Positions 48,834-59,021 of a stretch of 64,000 bases of DNA are shown here, piece by piece. The position numbers and the translations under genes are program-made. Source of the DNA: Chitinophaga pinensis (lineage in GTDB: Bacteria > Pseudomonadota > Gammaproteobacteria > Burkholderiales > Burkholderiaceae_C); assembly GCA_943326015.2 (NCBI GenBank), contig CALPRQ020000001.1:62001-126000 (forward strand), written 5' to 3'. Positions within the stretch are counted from its first letter, which is position 1. Every line of letters starts with the position of its first letter. Below the pieces are notes generated by a model. That model did not search any database, had not been told where the DNA came from, and was given only the letters and a program-made list of their open reading frames with translations.

Positions 48834-50234
48834 ATGAGCTTTCCCGTGGATGTGGTGATCATGGCGGCCGGCAAGGGCACGCGCATGAAGAGCAGAAACC
48901 CCAAGGTGCTGCAGCGCCTGGCCGGCCGCGCGCTGTCGGCGCATGTGATCGCCTGCGCGCAGCGCCTGGGCGCGCGCCAGGCGGTGGTCATCACCGGCCA
49001 CGGCGCCGAGCAGGTCGAGGCGGCGCTCAGCCCGCTGGCCAGCGCCGCACTGGCGCTGGATTTCGTGCGCCAGGAGCCGCAGCTCGGTACCGGCCACGCG
49101 GTGCAGCAGGCGCTGCCGGTGCTGGCCGATGACGGCATCACCCTGGTGCTGTCGGGCGACGTACCACTGACCCGGCCCGAGACGCTGGAGGCGCTGCTGC
49201 AGGTCTGTGGCGGCGAACACCTGGCGCTGCTGACGCTGGAGATGCCGGACCCGACCGGCTACGGCCGCATCGTGCGCAATGCGATCGGCGACGTACAGGC
49301 CATCGTCGAGCACAAGGATGCCAGCGACGAGCAGCACCGCATCACCGAGATCTACAGCGGCATCATGGCGCTGCCGACCCGCCTGCTGCGTGGCTGGCTG
49401 GCGCGGCTGGACAACCGCAACGCACAGAACGAGTACTACCTGACCGACATCGTGAAGTTCGCGGTGGCCGACGGCGCGCGCGTGCTCGGACACCGCATCA
49501 CCGACGCGGTGCAGGTCGCCGGCGTCAACAGCCCGGCCCAGCTGGCCGAGCTTGAGCGCGCCTTCCAGCGCCGTCAGGCCGACGAGCTGATGATCGCGGG
49601 CGTGCGACTGGCCGACCCGGCGCGCTTCGACCTGCGCGGCGAGCTGGTCTGCGGCCAGGATGTCGAGATCGACGTCAACTGCGTGTTCGAGGGCCGGGTC
49701 GAGCTCGGCGAGGGCGTGCGCATCGGTGCCAACTGCGTGATCGCCAACGCGAAGATCGGCGCCGGCGCGGTGATCCACCCGTTCACGCATATCGACGGCG
49801 AGAAGGCCGGCGTTACGGTCGGCGAAGGCGCGCTGATCGGCCCGTTCGCGCGGCTGCGCCCGGGTGCGCAGCTCGGACGCGAGGTGCACATCGGCAACTT
49901 CGTCGAGGTCAAGAACTCGGTCCTGGCCGACGGCGCCAAGGCCAACCACCTGGCCTACCTGGGCGATGCCGATGTGGGCGAGCGCGTCAACTACGGCGCC
50001 GGCAGCATCACGGCCAACTACGACGGCGCCAACAAGCACCGCACCGTGATCGAGGCTGACGCGCATATCGGCAGCAACTGCGTGCTGGTCGCGCCCGTCA
50101 CGATCGGCGCCGGCGGCACGGTCGGCGGCGGCTCGACCGTGACCAAGGACACGCCGGCCGGCGCGCTGACGGTGGCGCGTGGCAAGCAGTTCAGCCTCGC
50201 GGACTGGAAGCGCCCGTCCAAGCAGAAGGGCTGA
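48834..50234 (+). CDS. glmU: Bifunctional GlmU (N-acetylglucosamine-1-P uridyltransferase / glucosamine-1-P acetyltransferase)
   Basis: 466 residues. The N-terminal uridyltransferase has VDVVIMAAGKGTRMKSRNPKVLQRL and LSGDVPLTRPE. The C-terminal left-handed beta-helix has hexapeptide repeats from about 260 (ANCVIANAKIGAGAVIHPFTHIDG, KANHLAYLGDADVGERVNYGAGSITANYDGANKHRTVIE). It makes UDP-GlcNAc for peptidoglycan and LPS. The start at 48834 has GGAG upstream; GATAAT at 48789-48794 may be its -10. GlmS, which supplies the pathway, lies 1.2 kb downstream on the same strand. Confidence 0.97.
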   Translation: MSFPVDVVIMAAGKGTRMKSRNPKVLQRLAGRALSAHVIACAQRLGARQAVVITGHGAEQVEAALSPLASAALALDFVRQEPQLGTGHAVQQALPVLADDGITLVLSGDVPLTRPETLEALLQVCGGEHLALLTLEMPDPTGYGRIVRNAIGDVQAIVEHKDASDEQHRITEIYSGIMALPTRLLRGWLARLDNRNAQNEYYLTDIVKFAVADGARVLGHRITDAVQVAGVNSPAQLAELERAFQRRQADELMIAGVRLADPARFDLRGELVCGQDVEIDVNCVFEGRVELGEGVRIGANCVIANAKIGAGAVIHPFTHIDGEKAGVTVGEGALIGPFARLRPGAQLGREVHIGNFVEVKNSVLADGAKANHLAYLGDADVGERVNYGAGSITANYDGANKHRTVIEADAHIGSNCVLVAPVTIGAGGTVGGGSTVTKDTPAGALTVARGKQFSLADWKRPSKQKG

Positions 50235-50256
50235 AGCGACAGGGATAGTCGGGGCC

Positions 50257-50712
50257 TCACCAGCCCCAGAGCAGGTCGCGCGCAATCCAGGCCGTGCGAC
50301 CCGGCTCCAGCTGCACGCGCACCCAGTCGACGCCGCGAAATTCGGTCTGCAGCACCTGGCCATAGACCGCGTAGCCCACGGCCGCATGCTCATCGCCCGG
50401 TCCGGCGCGCAGTCGGGCCGAACGCACCCGCACCACATGGTAAGGCTGAGCACCAGTGGTCGAGGCCGCCACCCAGCCTTGGTCGCCCTCGAAGTCCCTC
50501 ACCTTGAGCCAGCGGCCCTGGCGTTCGAGCACCTGGAGCGGATAGCCGCGATTGAGCTGCCAGAGCAGCTCGCCGGACTTGCCGGGCGCGGCGCGCAGCT
50601 TGGCGACGTTGGCCCTGATGCTGACCAGCTGCTGGGCGCCCGCCACCAGCGGGACGACACCAGCCGCCAGACAGAAGGCCCAGCGCAAGAGGATGCGGCG
50701 CGAAGTCGGCAT
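50257..50712 (-). CDS. Exported protein with two bacterial SH3 domains
   Basis: 151 residues with a signal peptide (MPTSRRILLRWAFCLAAGVVPLVAGAQ). Two SH3b-like repeats follow: about 30-83 (VSIRANVAKLRAAPGKSGELLWQLNRGYPLQVLERQGRWLKVRDFEGDQGWV) and about 92-150 (VRVRSARLRAGPGDEHAAVGYAVYGQVLQTEFRGVDWVRVQL). Such proteins usually bind cell-wall peptides. GGAGG precedes the start. It converges on glmU with a 22-base gap. Confidence 0.87.
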   Translation of the reverse strand: MPTSRRILLRWAFCLAAGVVPLVAGAQQLVSIRANVAKLRAAPGKSGELLWQLNRGYPLQVLERQGRWLKVRDFEGDQGWVAASTTGAQPYHVVRVRSARLRAGPGDEHAAVGYAVYGQVLQTEFRGVDWVRVQLEPGRTAWIARDLLWGW

Positions 50713-50781
50713 GGATTCCCCCTCCCAAAACAGTTTGCAGCCACTATAGCCGCTGCTGCGGCGCGCGCCAACGGGGCCGAT

Positions 50782-51279
50782 TCAGCCGCGCGCAGGCTCG
50801 GGCAGCGGCAGGGCCGGTTCGAACTTGGCCCGCTTGAGGCTGAAGAAGGCGCGCACATTGCGCACATTGGCATCCTGGGTGAACAGGCGTTGCGCCAGCG
50901 CCTGGTAGCCCGGCATGTCGCACACGGCGACCACCAGCACGAAGTCCGGCCCGGGGCTGACGCGCCAGCACTGCTGCACCGCCGCGTCGGCGACGGCGCG
51001 GGCCTCGAAGGCGTCCAGCGCCTCCTGGCCCTGGCGGTCCAGACTGACCTCGATCAGGGCGGTCAGGCCGTGACCCAGCGCGGCAGCGAGCCGTTCGGGC
51101 TGCAGCAATGCGACCTGGCGCTCGATCACGCCGAGCTCGACCAGCCGCCGGGTGCGCCGCAGGCTGGTCGCGGGCGAAACGCGCAGGGTCTCGGCCAGCG
51201 CCTGGTTCGAGCGCGCGGCGTCGCGCTGCAGTTCTGCCAGCAGCTTGAGGTCGATCTCGTCGAGGATGATTTTTTCCAT
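50782..51279 (-). CDS. Lrp/AsnC family transcriptional regulator
   Basis: 165 residues. The N-terminal helix-turn-helix is MEKIILDEIDLKLLAELQRDAARSNQALAETLRVSPATSLRRTRRLVELGVIERQVALLQPE. The C-terminal RAM domain (about 75-150) has VQQCWRVSPGPDFVLVVAVCDMPGYQALAQRLF. It is probably autoregulatory and amino-acid responsive. The 135-base gap to divergent glmS is AT-rich with A/T tracts (TTTTTTCCATAAAAAATTATTT near its start), the sort of DNA Lrp proteins bind. Confidence 0.92.
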   Translation of the reverse strand: MEKIILDEIDLKLLAELQRDAARSNQALAETLRVSPATSLRRTRRLVELGVIERQVALLQPERLAAALGHGLTALIEVSLDRQGQEALDAFEARAVADAAVQQCWRVSPGPDFVLVVAVCDMPGYQALAQRLFTQDANVRNVRAFFSLKRAKFEPALPLPEPARG

Positions 51280-51355
51280 AAAAAATTATTTCATGAAACA
51301 AACCGCCAAAATCGCAGCAAAGAGAAATTAACCGTCACTAACAAGCCAAAAAAGC

Positions 51356-51385
51356 TTGCTAATTTTTCCTTCCAGCCCTTAATAT
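51356..51385 (+). promoter_or_regulatory. Putative glmS promoter in an AT-rich divergent region
   Basis: TTGCTA (51356-51361), an 18-base spacer and TAATAT (51380-51385) would start transcription near 51392, about 23 bases before the glmS ATG. AAAGGAT serves as ribosome-binding site. The whole lrp-glmS gap is far richer in A/T than the window average. Confidence 0.45.
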
Positions 51386-51414
51386 TTCATTATTGACTAT
51401 CAAAAGGATGAGCT

Positions 51415-53304
<1,890 letters not shown>

Positions 53305-53310
53305 TCGGGT

Positions 53311-54066
53311 TCAATCCCGGTCCGACTGTTCCTCGACAGCAGCGGCGCCGGAGGCTGGCGCCTGCGTCCATTCCCAGCACCAGTAGGACAGCACCCCGAC
53401 CAGCAGCAGCAGCGCCAGCCAGCGGTGGTTGCGCTTGGCCAGGTCGGGGCCCGCGCCCTCGACGCGCCCGGTAAGCATGGGCAGCGCCTGGTTCTTGCGT
53501 CGCAACAGGCTCATCAGCAGGATCAGGCCCAGGTGCAGCAGCACGAGCCACAGGAAAAGTTCGCCCACGGCTTCGTGGACCTCCTCCAGCAGCTCGACCA
53601 GCCAGTCGCCACCCCACTCGTGGAACACGGCATAGCCGCTGAGCGTCAGCGGCAGCACCAGCAGCAGCATGGTCACGACCGCCGCGGCCATGGCCAGGTT
53701 CTGTCCCTGGCGCCAGTTGACAGCCTTGGGCCGGCCATCGACCGGGCGCTCGAACCAGGCTGCCTTGATGGAACGCAGCCAGAACGGCGCGTTGCCGAGC
53801 TTGTTCCACAGCGTTGACAGGCGCGCCTGGCGCGGCCCCAGCAACCCGTAAAGCAGCCGGAACCCGAGCAGCCCGGCCAGGGTGTAGCCCAGCACCACAT
53901 GCAGCAGGCGCCAGCGCTCGCCGTCGGCGGTGAGGTAGGCGCCGACGAAGCAGAGGGCGAACAGCCAGTGGAAGACCCGTGTCGGTGCGTCGATGACGCG
54001 ACGAGTGGGCGGTGCGACCTGGCCAACCCGGTCGGCAGCAGGCATGGAAGTCGTTGCGAGGTTCAT
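53311..54066 (-). CDS. Cytochrome b561-type membrane protein of the SHP/DHC cluster
   Basis: 251 residues with four main transmembrane helices. Candidate haem histidines are in TRVFHWLFALCF (about residue 33), LLHVVLGYTLAG (about 55), EVHEAVGELFLW and LLHLGLIL (both in helix 4 area). An extra C-terminal helix (LALLLLVGVLSYWCW) follows. It likely passes quinol electrons to the diheme cytochrome c encoded just upstream. The start at 54066 has AAGGAG eight bases upstream. It converges on glmS with six bases between. Confidence 0.88.
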   Translation of the reverse strand: MNLATTSMPAADRVGQVAPPTRRVIDAPTRVFHWLFALCFVGAYLTADGERWRLLHVVLGYTLAGLLGFRLLYGLLGPRQARLSTLWNKLGNAPFWLRSIKAAWFERPVDGRPKAVNWRQGQNLAMAAAVVTMLLLVLPLTLSGYAVFHEWGGDWLVELLEEVHEAVGELFLWLVLLHLGLILLMSLLRRKNQALPMLTGRVEGAGPDLAKRNHRWLALLLLVGVLSYWCWEWTQAPASGAAAVEEQSDRD

Positions 54067-54088
54067 GTCAGATCTCCTTGAGCCGGTT

Positions 54089-54631
54089 TCAATCCTCGAA
54101 GGCGCGCCGATAGCGCGCATCCAGCCCGGCCGGAAAACGCAGTTCGCCGTCACCGAAGCGGCCCTGCTCGGCTCGGGTGTGGCAGGCCGCGCAGTTGGCC
54201 GCGCTCTTGACGCTGGCATGGCGCCAGACGGCAGCGTCCAGTTCGCGGTGCTTGCGCTGGAACCAGGCCGAGCGCGTGATGCGGTCCTCGGGCGGGGCTT
54301 CCTGCACCCGCTTGTAGCTACCGGCGTTGGCCTGCAGCCAGTGGCTGATCTGCTGCACGGCGGCCGGGTCGAGCGAGGCGTCGGTGCCGTAATGCCGGTC
54401 CAGCCCGCCCATGAGGTGGTTCCAGGACTGCGCTGGCAGCAGTCCGGGCGGATAAGCCAGGTGGCAGGCCGCGCATTCCTGCTGGTAGGCGGGCAGCATC
54501 GACCGGGGTTGCAGGGGCTGGCTGTCGGCCATGGCCGCCGGGGCCGTCAGGCAGACGGCCAGGGGCAGCAGAACAGCGGGCAAGACAGCGGCCCAGCCGG
54601 AGATTCTTTTGCTGAAACGGGGGAGCGACAT
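54089..54631 (-). CDS. Diheme cytochrome c (DHC type)
   Basis: 180 residues. A signal peptide (about 1-35, ending AAMADS) leads to two haem sites, CAACH at 53-57 and CAACH at 147-151. The segments SWNHLMGGLDRHYGTDASLD and DRITRSAWFQRKHREL lie between, and PAGLDARYRRAFED ends the protein. DHC proteins are the periplasmic electron partners of SHP. AGGAGG precedes the ATG at 54631; an 18-codon extension overlaps the shp stop region. Confidence 0.9.
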   Translation of the reverse strand: MSLPRFSKRISGWAAVLPAVLLPLAVCLTAPAAMADSQPLQPRSMLPAYQQECAACHLAYPPGLLPAQSWNHLMGGLDRHYGTDASLDPAAVQQISHWLQANAGSYKRVQEAPPEDRITRSAWFQRKHRELDAAVWRHASVKSAANCAACHTRAEQGRFGDGELRFPAGLDARYRRAFED

Positions 54632-54650
54632 GGGGTTTCCTCCTGGCGGA

Positions 54651-55064
54651 TCAGGGCTTGAGGCTGCCGATATAGGCCAGTACATCGGCCTTCTCGGCCG
54701 CGCTGCACTCGCGGCTCAGCACATCCTTGCAGTTGCGCCGGAACCATTTATCGACCTTGGCCGCATCGGTGAAGGCCTTGGGATTGAAGGCCGGCGCCAG
54801 CGGGGCGATGCTCTTGCCGGTGCTGGCATGCTTGCCCTGCCCGGTCGGCGGCATGCCGTGGCAGCTGGAGCAGGACCACTCCGAGCCGTGACGGGCATCG
54901 AAGAAGCGTTGACCGCGGGCCGCGTCGGCCGGAGCACCGGCAGCGGCGCTCCAGCGATTCAGCTGTTCGCCCAGGCTGGTGTCGGCGGCCTGGGCGCCGG
55001 TCCAGGCCAGCCCCAGGATCAGGGCCAGGCAGAGTGGCAGGCGGGTGGAAGTGAAGCGTTGCAT
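54651..55064 (-). CDS. shp: SHP-type (sphaeroides heme protein) cytochrome c
   Basis: 137 residues with a signal peptide cleaved after about residue 26 (TGAQA). The single haem motif is CSSCH at 65-69. RNCKDVLSREC (110-120) contains Asn111 and the pair Cys112/Cys120. In SHP of Rhodobacter sphaeroides an Asn is the sixth haem ligand and leaves on reduction, letting O2 or NO bind; Asn111 sits in the equivalent place, and the two cysteines could form the SHP disulfide. Assignment of the ligand is inference. It is the first gene of the shp-dhc-cyt b unit. A 17-codon upstream extension was rejected. Confidence 0.82.
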   Translation of the reverse strand: MQRFTSTRLPLCLALILGLAWTGAQAADTSLGEQLNRWSAAAGAPADAARGQRFFDARHGSEWSCSSCHGMPPTGQGKHASTGKSIAPLAPAFNPKAFTDAAKVDKWFRRNCKDVLSRECSAAEKADVLAYIGSLKP

Positions 55065-55083
55065 GAGGGGGTTTCCCTGGCTT

Positions 55084-55101
55084 GGGTTGGATGGGTTGGA
55101 T
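55084..55101. repeat. Two tandem 9-bp repeats upstream of shp
   Basis: GGGTTGGAT occurs twice in a row, followed by a partial CGGTTG. It lies 20 bases before the shp start codon on the other strand, inside the likely leader or promoter. Confidence 0.7.
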
Positions 55102-55151
55102 CGGTTGCCAGCCATGTTGCGCCAGCCCCGCTTGACCCAAGCTGAACCCCG

Positions 55152-55168
55152 CGTTCATCCACCGTTCA
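55152..55168. promoter_or_regulatory. Direct repeat CGTTCA-N5-CGTTCA, candidate response-regulator site
   Basis: CGTTCA at 55152-55157 and 55163-55168 are spaced 11 bp start to start, one helical turn, the usual geometry for OmpR-family dimers. It lies in the divergent region between shp and the PepSY/regulator operon, whose second gene encodes an OmpR-family regulator. Confidence 0.45.
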
Positions 55169-55210
55169 GACTGACGCCCCCACAATCCGCCACACCATGA
55201 GGAAGATCCG

Positions 55211-55519
55211 ATGCGCAAGACCCTGAGCCTGCTCACCCTGGCCTTGGGCGCGATATTGATGCCGCCGCAAGCCAGCGCCGACAGCGACCAGGATCGCGCC
55301 CGCAGCGCGCTGCTGGCCGGTGAAATCCTGCCCTTGCCTGCGATACTGGAGCGGGTGGCGAAAGAGCACCCGGGCAATGTGCTGGAGGTGGAACTCGACC
55401 GCGAAGGCGAACGCTGGATCTATGAACTCAAGATCCTGCAAGGCGGCGGCGGCCTGCTCAAGCTCAAGGTCGATGCCCGGGACGCCCAGATCATCAAACG
55501 ACGGGAACACAGACGCTGA
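55211..55519 (+). CDS. Small periplasmic PepSY-domain protein
   Basis: 102 residues with a signal peptide (cleavage near ASA-DS, about residue 24). The rest is one PepSY-like unit (LPAILERVAKEHPGNVLEVELDREGERWIYELKIL...LLKLKVDARDAQIIKRRE). Such proteins often sit with two-component systems and may modulate the sensor. Its stop overlaps the start of the response-regulator gene (TGATG). Confidence 0.87.
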   Translation: MRKTLSLLTLALGAILMPPQASADSDQDRARSALLAGEILPLPAILERVAKEHPGNVLEVELDREGERWIYELKILQGGGGLLKLKVDARDAQIIKRREHRR

Positions 55520-56190
55520 TGCGCATCCTTCTGGTGGAAGACGAAACGACGCTGGCAGCCCAATTGCAGCAGATGCTGACCGACGCCGGCTACTCGGTCG
55601 ACCAGGCCGACAACGGCCGCGAGGCCTGGTTCATGGGCGGCGTGCAGCCCTACGACGCCATCGTGCTGGACCTGGGCCTGCCGGTGCTCGACGGGCTGAG
55701 CGTGCTCCGGCGCTGGCGCAGCGAGGACGTGACGGCGCCGGTGCTGATCCTGACCGCGCGCGACCAGTGGCACGAGAAGGTGGCCGGCATCGACGCCGGC
55801 GCCGACGACTACCTGACCAAGCCCTTCCATGCCGAGGAACTGCTGGCCCGCCTGCGCGCACTGATTCGCCGTGCCAGTGGCTTGGCATCCGCCCTGCTGC
55901 AATGCGGGCCGCTGTCGCTCGATACCCGCAGCACCCGGGTGACGCTGAACGGCCAGCCGGTGAGCCTGACCGCGCACGAGTTCAGGCTGCTGTCCTACTT
56001 CATGCACCACCCCAATGTCGTGGTGTCGCGCAGTGAACTGGCCGAGCATCTGTATGCCCAGGATGCCGAGCGGGACTCCAACACCATCGAGGTCTTCGTG
56101 GCCCGGCTGCGCAAGAAGTTGCCGCCGGAGCTGATCGAGACGGTGCGCGGCCTCGGCTACCGGCTCAACCTGCCCGACGCGAAGAGCTGA
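55519..56190 (+). CDS. OmpR-family response regulator
   Basis: 223 residues. The receiver domain has the acidic pair LLVEDE, the phospho-acceptor Asp51 (YDAIVLDLGLPVLDGL) and TKPFHAEELLARL. The winged-helix domain (about 125-220) ends DSNTIEVFVARLRKKLPPELIETVRGLGYRLN. It resembles QseB/PhoP types. It is coupled to the upstream PepSY gene and the downstream kinase, and probably controls the divergent shp unit. Confidence 0.94.
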   Translation: MRILLVEDETTLAAQLQQMLTDAGYSVDQADNGREAWFMGGVQPYDAIVLDLGLPVLDGLSVLRRWRSEDVTAPVLILTARDQWHEKVAGIDAGADDYLTKPFHAEELLARLRALIRRASGLASALLQCGPLSLDTRSTRVTLNGQPVSLTAHEFRLLSYFMHHPNVVVSRSELAEHLYAQDAERDSNTIEVFVARLRKKLPPELIETVRGLGYRLNLPDAKS

Positions 56191-56194
56191 TCGC

Positions 56195-57634
56195 ATGCAG
56201 GTCTGGCCGCGTTCGCTGCGCTGGCGCCTGCTGGGCGTGACGGCGCTGACCCTGATCGTCGCGCTGGCGGGTGCGGGCTGGTCGCTGGTCAGGCTGTTCC
56301 AGGACCATGCGGCCGCGCAGTTCGAGGCGCAGCTGCAGCTGCAGCTCGATCAGCTGACGGCCCTGTTCGAGCTCGACCCGCAGCAGGCGCCGAGCCTGAA
56401 ATCGCCGCCCAGCGACCCGCGCTGGCACAAGCCCTACTCCGGCCTGTACTGGCAGATCGAGCGCCTGGATCCCCCCTCACGCGAGGCCGGACCCACGCGC
56501 GCGCCAGTGCTGCGATCGCGCTCGCTGTGGGACTATCAGCTGGCAGTGCCCGAAGACGGCCTCGCCAGAGACGAAATCCACCGCCACCAGATCGCCGGCC
56601 CTGACGGCCAGTCGCTGCGGGTGCTCGAACGCCGGGTGCAGTTCATTGCATCATCCACGGAAGATCACAGTGACTCAGCGGCCAAGCAGTCCGAGTCCGC
56701 ACCGTCCTGGCGACTGCTGGTGGCGGCCGACGATGCGGCGCTGGCGGCCGCCGTGGCCAGGTTCACGGGCTTGCTGACGCTGTTCCTGGCGATCCTGGGT
56801 GCGGCCCTGCTGGCAGCGGCCTGGGTGCAGGTTCACCTGGGCCTGAGGCCGCTGCGCAGCCTGCAAGCGGCCGTGCAGGCGGTGCGCGGCGGCAGCGCGC
56901 CGCGACTGGACGGGCGCTTCCCGACCGAAGTCGAGCCCCTGGTGCAGGATTTCAACCGGGTGCTGGACCAGCACCAGCAGGTGGTCGAGCGCGCGCGCCA
57001 TCTGGCTGGCAACCTGGCGCACGCGATCAAGACGCCGCTGGCGGTGATGGGCAACCTCGCCAACGACAGCGGAATCGAGCGGCCAGCACTGGCGCGGCAG
57101 CTGCGCGAGCAGGTGGCCCAGGTCCGCGAGCAGGTCGACTGGCACCTGAGCCGGGCACGCCGCTCCAGTTCCGGCCTGCCCGGGCAGGCCACCGAGGTGG
57201 GACTCGTGATCGATGGCCTGGTCCGGGTGATGCGCAAGGTCTACGCCTACCGGGAGGACAAGCCGGAGCTGGTGGTGGAAAGCGGCGCGATCGACCCGAC
57301 GCTGCGCTTCGCGGGCGAAGCGCAGGACCTGCAGGAGCTAGTCGGCAACCTGCTGGACAACGGCTGCAAATGGGCGCGCAGCCACGTCAGGGTGCAGGCC
57401 AATCTGGCTGGCGGCGAGTTGTGCATCATGATCGATGACGACGGACCGGGCCTGAGCCCCGAGCAGCGCCGGGCGGTCTTCGAGCGGGGCGTGCGCGCCG
57501 ACGAACGCACGCCAGGCTCGGGCCTGGGGCTGGCGATTGCCAGGGAGACCACCGCGCTGTACGGCGGGCAGGTCAGCCTGGAGCCCTCGGAGCTCGGCGG
57601 CCTGCGGGCGCAACTGCGGCTGCCGGCGCTGTAA
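56195..57634 (+). CDS. Sensor histidine kinase
   Basis: 479 residues. Transmembrane helix 1 is at about 11-33, the periplasmic region at about 34-187, and helix 2 at about 188-212. A HAMP-like segment leads to the H-box with His276 (NLAHAIKTPLAVMG). The ATPase domain has the N-box NLLDNGCKWA, DDDGPGLSPEQR and GSGLGLAIARETTALYGG. The form AHxIKTPL is that of PhoQ-type kinases. The signal is unknown; the linked PepSY protein and cytochromes suggest a redox or metal cue. It starts four bases past the regulator stop. Confidence 0.94.
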   Translation: MQVWPRSLRWRLLGVTALTLIVALAGAGWSLVRLFQDHAAAQFEAQLQLQLDQLTALFELDPQQAPSLKSPPSDPRWHKPYSGLYWQIERLDPPSREAGPTRAPVLRSRSLWDYQLAVPEDGLARDEIHRHQIAGPDGQSLRVLERRVQFIASSTEDHSDSAAKQSESAPSWRLLVAADDAALAAAVARFTGLLTLFLAILGAALLAAAWVQVHLGLRPLRSLQAAVQAVRGGSAPRLDGRFPTEVEPLVQDFNRVLDQHQQVVERARHLAGNLAHAIKTPLAVMGNLANDSGIERPALARQLREQVAQVREQVDWHLSRARRSSSGLPGQATEVGLVIDGLVRVMRKVYAYREDKPELVVESGAIDPTLRFAGEAQDLQELVGNLLDNGCKWARSHVRVQANLAGGELCIMIDDDGPGLSPEQRRAVFERGVRADERTPGSGLGLAIARETTALYGGQVSLEPSELGGLRAQLRLPAL

Positions 57635-57815
57635 CCGAATGATGAAGGAACGGGTGGACCCGGTAGTCGTGATTCTGTTCATGGAGGCTGCCTGTCCGCC
57701 CCATCTTGAATCAGTGATCGCTTGACGCCCGATAATCCCGAATCAGCACAGCGCCCGGACGAGGCGCGACGCTCTGGCGCCATGGCGCCGGAACAGCCCA
57801 GCCGCAACACCCACC

Positions 57816-59021
57816 ATGAACCAGCTTTCGATCCCTTACGCGACCGCGGCCCTCGCCGTCGCCTGTGCCCTGGCGCTGAGCGCCTGCGGCGACTCGTCAC
57901 AGACTGGCAAGACTAGCCAGCCCACATCGACCGCGGCAGCGGTTCCGGTCACCACGACGCCAGCCGTCCGGCGCACGCTCGAGCGCCAGCAGACGGCCAG
58001 CGGTCTGGTCGCGCCGGTGTCGGCGGTCGAGGTCAGGCCGCAGCTGTCCGGCCTGATCGCCCGTGTCCATGTGGCCGAGGGCCAGCAGGTGCGCGCAGGC
58101 GAGCTGCTGTTCACGCTCGACACCCGCAGCCAGGAAGCCGACGCGGTGCGGCTGCGCGCCCAGGTCAGCAAGACCGAGGCGCAACTGGCCGACGCCAGGC
58201 GCCAGCTGAAGCGAGCGCAGGAGCTGCTGGCGCAGGGCTTCGTCTCGCAGGGGGCCGTGGACAGCAGCCAGGCCACGGTCGACGCGCAAGCCGCCGGCCT
58301 GCAGGCCGACCGCGCCAGCCTGGCGGCAGCGCAGGTGCCGCTGGCGCAGGGCCAGGTGCGCGCGGCCAGCGCCGGTCGCGTCGGCACCATACCGGTCTTC
58401 GCGGGCAGCGCGGTGCAAGCCAACGTGACGACCATGACGACCGTGACGCGGATGGACCCGGTCGACGTCGCCTTCAGCCTGCCGCAGTCTGCGCTGCCCG
58501 AGTTGCTCGCCCTGCTCGAATCCGGCCAGGCCAGCGTCCAGGCCAGCCGGTCCGAAGGCGAGCCGCCACTGACGGGCAGGCTGCATTTCGTCGACAGCCA
58601 GGTCGATGCCGCCACCGGCACCGTCAAGGTCAAGGCGCGCTTCGACAACGCCGGGCACCAGCTCTGGCCGGGGGCTTTCGTGCGCGTCTCGCTGCCGCTG
58701 CAGCGGCTGGAGCCCGCCGTGATCGTGCCGCTGCAGTCGGTGATCCACACCGCGCGCGGTCCGGTGGTCTACCTGGCGCAGAATGGCAAGGCGGTACAGC
58801 GCCCAGTGCAGCTGCTCGCCAGCGAGGGCAACGATGCAGCCGTCAGCGGGATCGAGCCCGGCGACAAGGTCGTGGTCGACGGCCGCCAGAACCTCAGGCC
58901 GGATATGCCGATTGCCGAGCGCCAGCCCGGCCAGGCCAAGGACGGCAAGCCGGCGGCCCAGGGCAAGGGCCAAGGCGAGAAAGCCACCACAGGTGAACAG
59001 CCCGCAAAGGCCGCGCCATGA
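57816..59021 (+). CDS. RND efflux periplasmic adaptor subunit
   Basis: 401 residues. A signal peptide with lipobox LSAC (about residue 23-26) suggests an inner-membrane-anchored lipoprotein. Barrel-sandwich halves (VAPVSAVEVRPQLSGLIARVHVAEGQQVRAGELLFTLD and AASAGRVGTIPVFAGSAVQ) flank a helical hairpin (about 100-165). The beta-barrel and membrane-proximal domains follow, ending in a Lys/Gly/Gln-rich tail. Its stop overlaps the pump gene. No ribosome-binding site is evident. A possible promoter is TTGAAT (57706) with GATAAT (57731), a long 19-base spacer. No outer-membrane TolC-type gene is adjacent. Confidence 0.93.
   Translation: MNQLSIPYATAALAVACALALSACGDSSQTGKTSQPTSTAAAVPVTTTPAVRRTLERQQTASGLVAPVSAVEVRPQLSGLIARVHVAEGQQVRAGELLFTLDTRSQEADAVRLRAQVSKTEAQLADARRQLKRAQELLAQGFVSQGAVDSSQATVDAQAAGLQADRASLAAAQVPLAQGQVRAASAGRVGTIPVFAGSAVQANVTTMTTVTRMDPVDVAFSLPQSALPELLALLESGQASVQASRSEGEPPLTGRLHFVDSQVDAATGTVKVKARFDNAGHQLWPGAFVRVSLPLQRLEPAVIVPLQSVIHTARGPVVYLAQNGKAVQRPVQLLASEGNDAAVSGIEPGDKVVVDGRQNLRPDMPIAERQPGQAKDGKPAAQGKGQGEKATTGEQPAKAAP

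Noticed and set aside
51300..51414. glmS ribozyme upstream of glmS
   Set aside because: The intergenic space is too short and AT-rich and lacks the ribozyme core. The ribozyme is characteristic of Gram-positives.
57776..57789. Palindrome GGCGCCATGGCGCC before the RND adaptor
   Set aside because: Such GC palindromes arise often at this base composition. It has no partner copy and no link to a regulator, so I did not call it an operator.
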